A stretch of DNA of 64,000 nt from Bacteroidales bacterium (GTDB lineage Bacteria > Bacteroidota > Bacteroidia > Bacteroidales > UBA3824). Position 1 is the first letter of the stretch. Every line of letters begins with the position of its first letter. The notes below the pieces were generated by a model. The model worked only from the letters and a program-made list of their open reading frames with translations, was not told where the DNA came from and ran no database searches. Shown here one piece after another: positions 36,737 to 45,505 of the stretch. The stretch covers positions 152,534 to 216,533 of the forward strand of contig JAEDDH010000004.1 of the NCBI GenBank assembly GCA_016293845.1, given 5' to 3'. The position numbers and the translations under genes were made by a program.

Positions 36737-37792
36737 TTATTCTTCCACTTGAATTGCGAGGTCATAATTTACGTACACTTTCGACCAGTTAGGGTTGTGA
36801 AATACAAGGTAGTATTTACCCGGTGCAACATCGGTATAATTTTGGTAAATACCCGACTTATAACCCTTGTGTACAGATAAGGATGACGCACTTTCACCAT
36901 TCTGCCATCTATGGAAGTTTTCTTCGTTGAAAACATAAAAGTCACAAGCCTCAGTGCCGTCGGGTGTGGCTATTTTGTCAACTGCACTCATTACAAGACC
37001 AACCCTTTTGTCAAGTATATTGGCAAGGTCGGCAGCAATTGCCAGTCCAGAACGTTCTGTGGCAGCGTTGCACGTCATCTGAACATACCAACTTACTGTA
37101 TTCTCAGGAATTGTGATTGAAAAATACGAACTTGCATTGTCGCGAAGCCACGGCAAAGTAAGTTGACCCTCAGACTCCACTTTCTGCACTGCGTATGTTT
37201 TGAAAAGTTTGGAATATTTTGCACCAGTGGCTTTCTCTCCTGTGGTATAGACATTTGCGTCGGCCACTTTTCCAAGATTTAGCGTGATAGTTGCAGGCAG
37301 AGCGGCTTTTTTGTTATCGTCATAGGCGACAAACACGTAATCAGTAAGTAAACCGTCGAACCATTCTTCATCAAACTCGAAACGTGCAATACCCTGTTCA
37401 TCGGTAATAACACGCTCCACACACGAATCTTTGCTTATTGATGCTCCGTACTTGTCCCAATCATCGAAATTGTACATATACACCATTGTGCCTTGAACAC
37501 CTTCTGAATAAGTGTATGTTTCCTCAATAGTAGGGGCATTACCTGATTGTATCAAGTCAATAATCTCATCATCGGTAAAGCCTTCTAATGCACTTTCGTC
37601 AAGAATTTCATATGTGTCAGTTTTTGTTTCAATAACGTGGATATTGACTCCTGACACATTACCTTTGAGGTTGCGATACTCGGAATATTGATCTTCCGAT
37701 GGTGTTGGTTCCTCTTCTTCTTCACCGCACGAGTTTGCCGTAAGCGCAAACGCTATCATTGCCGCCGGCATCCAATAAAACAACCGTTTCAT
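36737..37792 (-). CDS. Lipoprotein of unknown function
   Basis: A 351-residue lipoprotein. The signal peptide ends in a lipobox 'LTANSC' (Cys near 22), followed by an acidic run (GEEEEE) that in Bacteroidota often marks export to the cell surface. The rest looks beta-rich with possible carboxypeptidase-regulatory or Ig-like folds (an early 'GNVSGVNIHVIE' strand, a late 'VAPGKYYLVFHNPNW' strand). No enzyme motif is seen. Its upstream region is a 483-base gap that carries a long hairpin. Confidence 0.7.
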   Translation of the reverse strand: MKRLFYWMPAAMIAFALTANSCGEEEEEPTPSEDQYSEYRNLKGNVSGVNIHVIETKTDTYEILDESALEGFTDDEIIDLIQSGNAPTIEETYTYSEGVQGTMVYMYNFDDWDKYGASISKDSCVERVITDEQGIARFEFDEEWFDGLLTDYVFVAYDDNKKAALPATITLNLGKVADANVYTTGEKATGAKYSKLFKTYAVQKVESEGQLTLPWLRDNASSYFSITIPENTVSWYVQMTCNAATERSGLAIAADLANILDKRVGLVMSAVDKIATPDGTEACDFYVFNEENFHRWQNGESASSLSVHKGYKSGIYQNYTDVAPGKYYLVFHNPNWSKVYVNYDLAIQVEE

Positions 37793-37890
37793 AATAATAA
37801 ATTATATTCGCTCCGTCTGCGGCTTGGGCGGAATTTGTTATTTTGTTTACTACAAAACGAAAGCGCAGACCGCATATACTATTTATATCC

Positions 37891-38016
37891 GAAAATGAAG
37901 GTCGTGAGAATTACCTAAGTACAAGGATATAATGATAGCAGTCTACGCCTATGCCATAGGCGACACCGCTATGCTATCTCTTGTACTTGTTGAAAATTTC
38001 TCACGTTTTCATTTTC
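37891..38016. repeat. 126-base interrupted palindrome (long hairpin; structured RNA or MITE-like element)
   Basis: The arms pair in register as five blocks: GAAAATGAA (37891-37899) with TTCATTTTC; CGTGAGAA with TTCTCACG; AAGTACAAG with CTTGTACTT; GATAGCA with TGCTATC; and GCCTATG with CATAGGC at the tip. Internal loops separate the blocks. This is far longer than a terminator. It lies in the 483-base gap 37793-38275, which otherwise holds only a terminator (38145-38179). Strand cannot be decided. It may encode a structured RNA, or be a small palindromic mobile element. Confidence 0.7.
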
Positions 38017-38144
38017 AAGAAAAGCATAACGCTTCCGTAAAATCTTATGTCGGACGGCGGGTATGTAGAGCCACCAATCCGAAAACAAATATACGAAAAG
38101 ATTTAATTGATGTTATCAAAAAAGGAATTATTTTTTAGAATAAC

Positions 38145-38179
38145 AAAAAAAAACACCTTATTAAATTAAGGTGTTTTTT
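38145..38179. terminator. Bidirectional intrinsic terminator
   Basis: CACCTTA (38154-38160) and TAAGGTG (38167-38173) form a stem with a 6-base loop, flanked by an A tract on the left and a T tract on the right. It can therefore stop transcription in both directions: the higBA transcript on the minus strand and anything read from the hairpin region on the plus strand. Confidence 0.8.
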
Positions 38180-38275
38180 GTAAATATTATACATAATAGA
38201 TTTTCAGTGTATTATCGCTTTATCAATTTCATCTTGTTCCTAATATATTTCAACAGGAAAGTTGTTAATATTCTT

Positions 38276-38644
38276 TTACCCCAATCCCAAAACAACTTCG
38301 GGAGAAATGTCAAGTTTCTGACTTATTACTTTTCCAAAAGCAAGAGTTGGCTCGGTTTTGCCGGTAATATATTCCTCGGTTTTTGATGTAGAAATACCGA
38401 GAAACGATGCAAGTTTTTCCGTTGTTATACCAGTTTCATACATACGCAGTTTTATGAGGTCGAAAAGCGATGGTTCGCCCAAAGAATAATGGACATCCTC
38501 GTAATCGGCGACAAGATTGCCCAACATCTCAAACTCAATATAGTTAGGGTCGGTTTTAGGTGTTGAGTCATTAACCAACGGAAGTAAAGATTCGATGCGC
38601 TGCATTAATGCATTATATTGTTCTTCGTTTTCTATTTTTGTCAT
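38276..38644 (-). CDS. higA: HigA-type antitoxin (XRE helix-turn-helix)
   Basis: A 122-residue protein with a C-terminal HTH ('TTEKLASFLGISTSKTEEYITG' region, about 80-105) and a helical N-terminal part, as in HigA antitoxins that neutralise HigB and repress their own operon. The frame extends to 38686 inside the toxin gene, but the ATG at 38644, ten bases after the toxin stop, gives a sensible start. Toxin-before-antitoxin order is typical of higBA. Confidence 0.85.
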   Translation of the reverse strand: MTKIENEEQYNALMQRIESLLPLVNDSTPKTDPNYIEFEMLGNLVADYEDVHYSLGEPSLFDLIKLRMYETGITTEKLASFLGISTSKTEEYITGKTEPTLAFGKVISQKLDISPEVVLGLG

Positions 38645-38654
38645 AACTATTATG

Positions 38655-38951
38655 TTAAATTGTTGAACAATCAGTAATTTTATCATATTCGGCGTGTGTA
38701 CCTACAAATCTAATCAATACAAATTGAGGAGTAAATTGTATCACAACTATCAATCTAAAATCATTACCTTTAATGTTAAAAACATAATGCTGGTTACCAA
38801 CATTGTCTGCGGTGGAAAAATCTTTTTTTACATCAGCAAAATTTTTCCATTGGGCTTTTTGAACTTTTTTCGCCCATCGTTGAAATGCAGTTTTTGACTC
38901 AGGATGCTGTTCAACGTAGATTTTGATTGTTTTTAAAGATATAATCCTCAT
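38655..38951 (-). CDS. higB: HigB-type toxin (RelE-like mRNA interferase)
   Basis: A 98-residue basic protein of the HigB_toxin family, which cleaves mRNA on the ribosome. Family marks include the 'QHPESKTAFQRWAKKVQKAQW' region, the 'KDFSTADNVGNQHYVFNI' strand with conserved residues, and 'FRLIVVIQF' followed by 'IRFVGTHAEYDKI' near the C terminus. The ATG at 38951 is preferred over an upstream TTG. It forms an operon with the downstream antitoxin, and the pair sits between the long-hairpin region and tex, a common kind of site for such modules. Confidence 0.9.
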   Translation of the reverse strand: MRIISLKTIKIYVEQHPESKTAFQRWAKKVQKAQWKNFADVKKDFSTADNVGNQHYVFNIKGNDFRLIVVIQFTPQFVLIRFVGTHAEYDKITDCSTI

Positions 38952-38982
38952 TATCAATATTTTGTTTATTAAATATCACATT

Positions 38983-41115
38983 TCACTCCTTCACCAATCC
39001 CAATCCTATCCTATTTCGATCCACATCTACTGTAAGCACTTTTACTCTTACGGGTTGGTTGATTTTGAGGACGTCGGAGGGGTTGACGGGGTTGCGACGT
39101 GTGCCGCCAAGTTGAGATACGTGGATGAGTCCGCTGACGTGAACACCAAGGTCTACAAACGCTCCAAAATTAGTAACGTTGGTAACTATTCCGTTGAGTT
39201 CCATTCCCTCTTTTAGGTCGGTGATTTTTTCTACACTTTGTTCAAACTCAGGCACTTTAAACTCGCCACGAGGGTCGCGACCGGGCTTTTCCAACTCGGT
39301 GAGGATGTCGGTGAGAGTGGGCAGACCGGTTTTGTCGTCGACATATTTTTTGATGTCGATTTGTTGGCGCATATCCTTGTTGGTGATGAGGTCTTTGACA
39401 CCGCAGCCAAGGTCTTTTGCCATTTTGTTAACAATGTAATATTTTTCGGGATGGACGGCGGAGTTGTCTAACGGATTGTCAGCACCTTCGATACGAAGAA
39501 ATCCTGCGCATTGTTCAAAAGCCTTGTCGCCCATTCGGGGAACCTTTTTTAGTTCGGTGCGCGAGCCAAATGGTCCATTTTCTTTGCGGTAGTTGACAAT
39601 GTTTTGCGCCAAAGCAGGCCCCAGACCCGAAACGTAGGTCAAAAGGTGCTTGGAGGCAGTGTTGACATTTACGCCCACTTGGTTTACGCAACTGATTACC
39701 ACATCGTCGAGACTCTCTTTAAGTTTGGTTTGATTTACATCGTGCTGATACTGACCCACTCCGATGGATTTTGGGTCTATTTTTACGAGTTCGGCAAGCG
39801 GGTCTAACAAGCGGCGGCCAATCGAAACTGCACCACGCACAGTAACATCGTACTCAGGAAACTCCTCGCGGGCAACCTCCGAGGCAGAATAAATCGACGC
39901 TCCCGATTCCGAAACAATATACACCTGAATATCACGATCGAAACGCACCTTTTTGATAAAGCGTTCGGTTTCGCGACTTGCTGTGCCATTGCCGATGGCA
40001 ATGCAGTCGATTTTGTATTGTTCCACAAGCGTTGTTACCTTGCTCATTGCGGCAAAAGCCTCTTTCATACCCGAATGTGGATAAATGGCCTCGTTGTGCA
40101 AAAGATTACCTTGCTCGTCGAGACAAACAAGTTTGCAGCCGGTGCGGAAACCAGGGTCGAGAGCGAGAATACGTTTTTTACCCAACGGACTTGCTAACAA
40201 TAGGTTGCGAAGATTTTCGGTAAACACTTTGATAGCCTCCTCGTCTGCCTTTTCTTTGGCAATGTTGGCAAATTCGGTTTCCATAGAGGGTTGAAGAAGA
40301 CGGTTGTAACAGTCTTCGGCGGCAATCTTAATTTGCTCTGCGCCATTACCGCGACCTTTAACATATTGACGTTCAAGCATATTAATAGCCTTATCGTCGT
40401 CGGGTTTGATAGTAATCTTTAAAAAGCCTTCGTTTTCGCCACGCATCAATGCAAGCAAACGGTGCGAGGGAATGCGAGAAAGCGGTTCTGAATAGTCGAA
40501 ATAATCTTTGAATTTTTGCGCCTCCTCATCCTTACCTTTCACTAACTTACTGAAAATTATTGCCTCGCGGTTGTAAAGATTTCGCATACGATTGCGAGTG
40601 TCAACATTTTCGTTGATATGTTCGGCAATAATGTCGCGAGCGCCTTGGAGAGCATCGTCGATAGATTCCACCTTGTCGTTGAGAAATTGTGCGGCAATTT
40701 TTTCGGGGTCGGCGTTCTGTTGAAGAAGAATTGTGTCGGCAAGCGGTTCGAGACCTTTTTCATTAGCCATCGAAGCGCGGGTCTTTTTCTTCTGTTTATA
40801 CGGCAGATATAGGTCTTCAAGGTCGGTCATAGTAATCACCTCATCGATTTTTGCTTTAAGTTCGTCGGTGAGTTTGCCCTGACTTTCAATGGATTCGAAG
40901 ATCGAAGCCTTACGTTTTTCGAGTTCCTCGTATTTTTTAATTTCGTCCTTGATTTGCGCCACCTGCACCTCGTTGAGCGTACCGGTTTGTTCTTTGCGGT
41001 AACGGCTTATAAATGGCACAGTTGCGCCCTGCGAAAATAAGAAAGCGGTGTTTTTTACCTGAATTTCGCGGATGCCGAGTTTTTCTGCTATGAGTTTTAT
41101 GTATTTGTCTTGCAT
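38983..41115 (-). CDS. tex: Tex-family S1 RNA-binding transcription accessory protein
   Basis: A 710-residue protein with the full Tex layout: N-terminal helical domain ('VPFISRYRKEQTGTLNEVQV'), the YqgF/RuvX-like RNase fold ('KRILALDPGFRTGCKLV'), helix-hairpin-helix repeats ('YVSGLGPALAQNIVNYR') and a C-terminal S1 domain ('GIVTNVTNFGAFVDLGVHV'). Tex binds nucleic acid and the transcription machinery and affects expression broadly. The ATG at 41115 is preferred to a start four codons upstream. No adjacent gene appears cotranscribed. Length and motifs are normal. Confidence 0.96.
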   Translation of the reverse strand: MQDKYIKLIAEKLGIREIQVKNTAFLFSQGATVPFISRYRKEQTGTLNEVQVAQIKDEIKKYEELEKRKASIFESIESQGKLTDELKAKIDEVITMTDLEDLYLPYKQKKKTRASMANEKGLEPLADTILLQQNADPEKIAAQFLNDKVESIDDALQGARDIIAEHINENVDTRNRMRNLYNREAIIFSKLVKGKDEEAQKFKDYFDYSEPLSRIPSHRLLALMRGENEGFLKITIKPDDDKAINMLERQYVKGRGNGAEQIKIAAEDCYNRLLQPSMETEFANIAKEKADEEAIKVFTENLRNLLLASPLGKKRILALDPGFRTGCKLVCLDEQGNLLHNEAIYPHSGMKEAFAAMSKVTTLVEQYKIDCIAIGNGTASRETERFIKKVRFDRDIQVYIVSESGASIYSASEVAREEFPEYDVTVRGAVSIGRRLLDPLAELVKIDPKSIGVGQYQHDVNQTKLKESLDDVVISCVNQVGVNVNTASKHLLTYVSGLGPALAQNIVNYRKENGPFGSRTELKKVPRMGDKAFEQCAGFLRIEGADNPLDNSAVHPEKYYIVNKMAKDLGCGVKDLITNKDMRQQIDIKKYVDDKTGLPTLTDILTELEKPGRDPRGEFKVPEFEQSVEKITDLKEGMELNGIVTNVTNFGAFVDLGVHVSGLIHVSQLGGTRRNPVNPSDVLKINQPVRVKVLTVDVDRNRIGLGLVKE

Positions 41116-41234
41116 AATATTAATCAAAATATTTAGGTCAGTACAAAGCGACTGAATTTTTTTACAAATCTATAAAAAAATAAAATTAAATGAAGTTTTT
41201 TTTAATTACATTTGCAAAAAGAATTTGATTAACT

Positions 41235-42824
41235 ATGGGAATTTACGTAAATCCGGGCAACGAACTTATGCAAGACGCTCTCAATTCAATGATTTATGTT
41301 GATAAATCATTAATAGTAAGAGAGTTGAATAAGATGATTGGTACACGTCAAAAGTATGTCTGCGTGTCGCGTCCGAGGCGTTTCGGCAAATCGATGGCTA
41401 AGGCATTACTTATGGCTTACTATTCCCGAGGCTGTAAGTCGCACCGTCAATTCAAGAACTTGAAAATAGCCCAGGAACCGAGTTATAGAAAATATCTCAA
41501 CAAATTGAATGTCATTGCGATAGATTGCGTTGACTTTTCATCGAACCTGTTTAAAACAAGCAAGGATAGTTTTGTAAACAGGATGACTGAAAAGATTAAG
41601 AGGGAATTTGTTGAAGAATTTTCTGATGTTGATTTCTCTGATTGTCAAAGTATTGCTGATTGCATCAAAATCGTTTATAAAAAAACAGGTGTAAAGTTTG
41701 TAATACTCATTGATGAATACGATTTGCCGATACGCATCGAACAGCCTGAATCTCTTTTTAAAGAGTATCTTAATTTGTTGCTTTCATTGTTCAAAAGCGA
41801 GGCTACAAGTCAGGCGACGGCTCTTGCCTACATTACTGGTATATTGCCGATTGTTCGCGATAGGGTAGAGAGCAAACTTAACAATTTTAGGGAATATACA
41901 TTTCTCGAACCGGCTAATTTTGCCGAGTTTACAGGGTTTACAGAACAAGAGGTGCAGGGACTTTGCGACAAATACAATGTCAATTATCAGGAATGTCTCA
42001 ATTGGTACGACGGTTACGATGTAGAAGGCATTAACATTTGCAATCCTCACGCAATAGTCGAGAGTATTACATATAAAAAGTTAAAGCCATTTTGGTCTAA
42101 TACAGGTACTTACGAAACCATTGCGCCATACATAAAAGGCAACTATCAAGGCATCAAAGACGACCTGATTAAAATGCTTTCAGGCGGCAGTGTTCCGGTT
42201 AACATAACTTCATTTGCCAACACGCTTTCCGACATAACTTCTAAGGACAAATTGTTTACGTACCTGATGCACACGGGTTTTCTCGCCTACAATCTCGATG
42301 AAAAAACCTGTCGTATGCCAAACCTCGAAACTCAGGACATTTGGGGCAACGCTTTGGAAAATACCGAGTCGTTCAAAGTTTTGGGCGAGTTCATCAAAAA
42401 CTCGGAACGTCTTCTCAAAGCCACACTTGCAAAAGATGGCGAAACTGTTGCAAATGCCTTGGAAGTGCTTCACGGCGAGGTAACGTCGCATTTGAGTTAC
42501 AACCACGAACAATCGTTGCAGTCGGCGATTGACATTGCGTATATGCACGCAAAGACATATTATCGGATTTTCAACGAAGTTCCGACGGGCAACGGCGTTG
42601 CAGACGTGGTTTTGGTGCCGCTGTATCCCAATTGGCCCGCAATAATCATCGAACTAAAACGCAACTCGTCCACCGAGTCCGCCCTCAACCAAATCAGCGA
42701 AAAGAAATATTCTGCGCGGCTCAACGATTATAACGGACGCCTACTTTTCGTCGGAATTAACTACGATGAAAAGAAAAAGCACACTTGCGAGATAGTGGAG
42801 GTGGAAAAGAATGGTGGCTGTTAG
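41235..42824 (+). CDS. AAA-ATPase with C-terminal PD-(D/E)XK nuclease domain
   Basis: A 529-residue protein of the Bacteroidales-expanded predicted AAA-ATPase family (PF09820-like) joined to a PD-(D/E)XK nuclease (PF08011-like). Walker A appears as 'RPRRFGKSMAKALL' (about 46-59) and Walker B as 'FVILIDEYD' (about 156-164). The nuclease motif near the C terminus is 'DVVLVPLYPNWPAIIIELKR' (D, then E-x-K). These genes are often numerous in a genome; roles in defence or mobile-element control are proposed but untested. A -7 box TACATTTG lies at 41207-41214. The start of a second relative is at the right edge of the window. Confidence 0.9.
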   Translation: MGIYVNPGNELMQDALNSMIYVDKSLIVRELNKMIGTRQKYVCVSRPRRFGKSMAKALLMAYYSRGCKSHRQFKNLKIAQEPSYRKYLNKLNVIAIDCVDFSSNLFKTSKDSFVNRMTEKIKREFVEEFSDVDFSDCQSIADCIKIVYKKTGVKFVILIDEYDLPIRIEQPESLFKEYLNLLLSLFKSEATSQATALAYITGILPIVRDRVESKLNNFREYTFLEPANFAEFTGFTEQEVQGLCDKYNVNYQECLNWYDGYDVEGINICNPHAIVESITYKKLKPFWSNTGTYETIAPYIKGNYQGIKDDLIKMLSGGSVPVNITSFANTLSDITSKDKLFTYLMHTGFLAYNLDEKTCRMPNLETQDIWGNALENTESFKVLGEFIKNSERLLKATLAKDGETVANALEVLHGEVTSHLSYNHEQSLQSAIDIAYMHAKTYYRIFNEVPTGNGVADVVLVPLYPNWPAIIIELKRNSSTESALNQISEKKYSARLNDYNGRLLFVGINYDEKKKHTCEIVEVEKNGGC

Positions 42825-42897
42825 TAATAAGTAGATTGATGTTTGAGTCAAAATGTTGACGAAACAATACTTTTGGCAACCTTTTGGTTTGTTACAA

Positions 42898-44223
42898 TCA
42901 TATTTTTAATAAATTAGAATTGCTTTGTTTGAATATGTCGTTTATTTGTGCATTACTAAATCCAGTCAATGATAAAACACAGCAAATTAGTAAAATTCTT
43001 AATTTGTTAGTAAGGTGGTATAGTTCATAACCCACTAAAACAATTTCACTACTCTTTGGTGCATAAAAATGGGAGTAATAGTCCCTTGAATTAACGCAGG
43101 CTCGAATACATATATTAGCATTTTGGATTATTTCAATATTTGAAAATTCAAACAGTAGTTCGCCTATTTTATCTTTTAACGCTACTCTATTCTTGGCGTT
43201 CAAATTATTATTACGCTTATATGTATCTTCTCTAAATCGGCTCCAAAAGCCATCAAGTGCTTGAATAACAATTAAAAAATCAACGCTACTAAATGAACGT
43301 TTTCGTTCCAAACTATCAATTAAGTGTGTTCTAATTGGAGTAATTTCTTTTGGAGCGTTGTACCATTCTTTTAGAATCTGGGAATAGTAATTTTGTATAG
43401 TAGAGTAACTGTACAAAAAGTCAATAGAATTTATTTCTTTTGCCTTTATCTCTTTGAAATTTCTGCGAGATTGGACTATGTAAATTGGTTTATAGCGTTT
43501 TACATTATCTACATCTTGATATAGATTACTGTCGAACACTTTAATACAAGAACTTTTTACAATATTTGATGTTGCAACAGAAAGAAATTGTTCAAACATT
43601 AAAATATCTGATAACAATTCGCTAATTGAACAAGGCGAATTTTTCGAAATATCAATGGATACAAATTGCTTTATGTTGATTTCTTTTTGGCTTTTAGAGT
43701 ACGAAATTTCTTGTAAAAGAGAAATGCTTGTTGTATCATTTATTGCAGTCTTGTTCAAAAGACATTTTTCTTTGCCGTTGGTTTGAAATGAAATATTAGT
43801 ATTTTCATTTCCTGTTGAAAAAGATATTGCATTGTTAGGGCACCAATCGGACAATTCAGGTATGATAGCATTAGCCCAATAGTTACACTTTTCGTCTAAT
43901 CCCTTAATATGCTTACCAATAATCATATATTTGCAGATGTATTCTACAATAGCAAAACCCGCTGTCCAATTGAAATTTGCTTTTTTAAAGACCTGTAATA
44001 ATGTTATATCTTTTGAGTCAGAAGTGCGACCATATATAACAATGTCGTTTGTCTTTTTATCAAAAAACTGTTCCAATGGATGTCCAAAACTTCCGATGAG
44101 TTTTAACACAATTTTATCTTCTGGATAATATGTAAGTATTCCAGCAACAAGATTATCAGGCTGTTCTGGCAAGTACCAATAACCTTCGAATACTAATTGA
44201 GAACTCAAATTCAAAGCATCCAT
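42898..44223 (-). CDS. apeA: ApeA-type HEPN anti-phage protein
   Basis: A 441-residue protein. The N-terminal 'FEGYWYLPEQPDNLVAGIL' and 'VLKLIGSFGH' strands match the ApeA N-terminal domain. The C-terminal part is a HEPN domain with the RNase motif R-x4-H ('NSRDYYSHF', about 396). ApeA is a single-gene abortive phage-defence protein whose HEPN nuclease is thought to cut RNA on infection. The ATG at 44223 is used rather than the TTG at 44229. A minus-strand -7 box TACCTTTG lies at 44260-44253. The gene is markedly more AT-rich than its neighbours, suggesting recent transfer. Confidence 0.8.
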   Translation of the reverse strand: MDALNLSSQLVFEGYWYLPEQPDNLVAGILTYYPEDKIVLKLIGSFGHPLEQFFDKKTNDIVIYGRTSDSKDITLLQVFKKANFNWTAGFAIVEYICKYMIIGKHIKGLDEKCNYWANAIIPELSDWCPNNAISFSTGNENTNISFQTNGKEKCLLNKTAINDTTSISLLQEISYSKSQKEINIKQFVSIDISKNSPCSISELLSDILMFEQFLSVATSNIVKSSCIKVFDSNLYQDVDNVKRYKPIYIVQSRRNFKEIKAKEINSIDFLYSYSTIQNYYSQILKEWYNAPKEITPIRTHLIDSLERKRSFSSVDFLIVIQALDGFWSRFREDTYKRNNNLNAKNRVALKDKIGELLFEFSNIEIIQNANICIRACVNSRDYYSHFYAPKSSEIVLVGYELYHLTNKLRILLICCVLSLTGFSNAQINDIFKQSNSNLLKI

Positions 44224-44473
44224 AATCAAATATTAAATTTTAATAAAAAACACAAAGGTACAAATAATACGAGAGACATGCAAGTATTAATGATAATAAT
44301 CCTGCATGGTCTCATATATAAAGATTACAAATTGTCATCAAATTTCATCCAATGTTCCGTTTATCTCGATACCTTGAATTTGGAATGCACTTATCCTTCT
44401 TGTGAAAATGCTGAAAACGGAATCAGAATAAACAAGCATAGGATTCATATTAATTTCATTATATTTGTAAGTT

Positions 44474-45061
44474 TTAGAAGTTATCTCTAATATTATTTTC
44501 TTGATTAGATGCTGTTTTGACATTTTCATAAAGGTCTTTCAGACCCTCAGAGAATCGACTTTTTGCTGATTTCTTTTTGATACCCTTCAACTCTCTATCC
44601 AAATATCCGACCTCATGTTCTATTCGCAGTTTAATAACATTACCGTTGATTATCTGTTGGATTTGGTCTTCGGTTATGTTGTAACTTGGATAAACATAGT
44701 AATTTGTTCCATATTTTGTTACCTTATACTCATAGTCGGCAGGTCCTATTTCTTTTGCGTTTTCAAGTTCGATTATTGTACCATCATCAAATTTAAGCAA
44801 TAACTTACGACCGATGCCAAATTGAAGTTTCGTTTCATTTAGACACAATTCTAACTGCCAAAGATATAGATTGTTCTTGGTGATTGCGTATCCAACTGAA
44901 AAAGATGCGGCAGAAGACCATTCTGTGTAAAGATTTTTCCAATACGAGAGCACAATTCGTGTGCTGTCTTCAACAGAATACTTATCAATCCTAACATTTT
45001 GGGAGTAACCAAAAATTGGAAAGAGTAGTACACAAAAAACAATTGTCAGTATTTTTTTCAT
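44474..45061 (-). CDS. Secreted protein of unknown function
   Basis: A 195-residue product with a signal peptide (about 1-21, ending GYSQ) and a beta-rich central part ('LLLKFDDGTIIELENAKEI', then 'IKLRIEHEVGYLDRELKG'), ending in a charged helix. I recognise no family. The open frame extends 10 codons upstream into the structured repeat, but the ATG at 45061 gives a normal signal peptide. It lies between the ApeA gene and the repeat and is AT-rich like both, so it may have arrived with them. Confidence 0.6.
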   Translation of the reverse strand: MKKILTIVFCVLLFPIFGYSQNVRIDKYSVEDSTRIVLSYWKNLYTEWSSAASFSVGYAITKNNLYLWQLELCLNETKLQFGIGRKLLLKFDDGTIIELENAKEIGPADYEYKVTKYGTNYYVYPSYNITEDQIQQIINGNVIKLRIEHEVGYLDRELKGIKKKSAKSRFSEGLKDLYENVKTASNQENNIRDNF

Positions 45062-45072
45062 TTTATTTCTAT

Positions 45073-45392
45073 TTTTCCGCGAACTTCCCAAACACGGTGT
45101 TTATTTTTCTAATTAACTACAAGACCTATATAAACAAAAAACGTGGGATTTTTACAGTCGCTCGTTCCACTTGTTGAGGCTCTTGCATTGCCCATCCTGT
45201 CAGAAACGAGCAACACTCAAAGCCCACGCATTATGTATATACAACAAACCCCAAGAGTTTGAGATGATACATATTCGAGGGCATTACCGTGTTGCTTTGT
45301 ACTTGACAGGATTTGGAATTTGCAAGATTTCAACAAGTCAAAAACAAAGCGTAAGTAACGCCTTTATTTTATAAGTCTGTTCTCATCCTACT
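45073..45392 (+). repeat. Structured repeat, copy 1
   Basis: This stretch fills most of the 444-base gap 45062-45505 and matches, in inverted orientation, 51833-52112. Shared blocks in order are GAACTTCCCAAAC, ACGTGGGATTTT, TGTTGAGGCT/ACTGAGGCT, CCTGTCAGA with ACGAGCAACAC, AAGCCCACG, GGCATTAC, TTGACAGGAT and ACAAAGCGTAAGTAACGCC. Two stems are possible: CGTGGG (45142-45147) with CCCACG (45223-45228), and ATCCTGTCA (45194-45202) with TGACAGGAT (45304-45312). Because they interleave, they form a pseudoknot or two alternative folds. A -7 box TATATTTG for the next gene lies outside it at 45478-45485. Confidence 0.75.
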
Positions 45393-45505
45393 TCTGCCCG
45401 AAGGCTTTTTGGATTTTAAACACAGCAAATATACATCATTTTTCAACACAACGTATTTCATTTTCTCTTTTTTTATCTATATTTGCAAAAAATCTTTTAG
45501 AAAGT

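Noticed and set aside
44338..44529. 63-codon minus-strand frame overlapping the end of the secreted protein gene
   Set aside because: Looked like a frameshifted C-terminal tail, but I could find no family support for joining it, so it is left out.
45171..45374. 67-codon frame inside structured repeat copy 1
   Set aside because: The matching frame is not kept in copy 2, so the repeat is not under coding selection.
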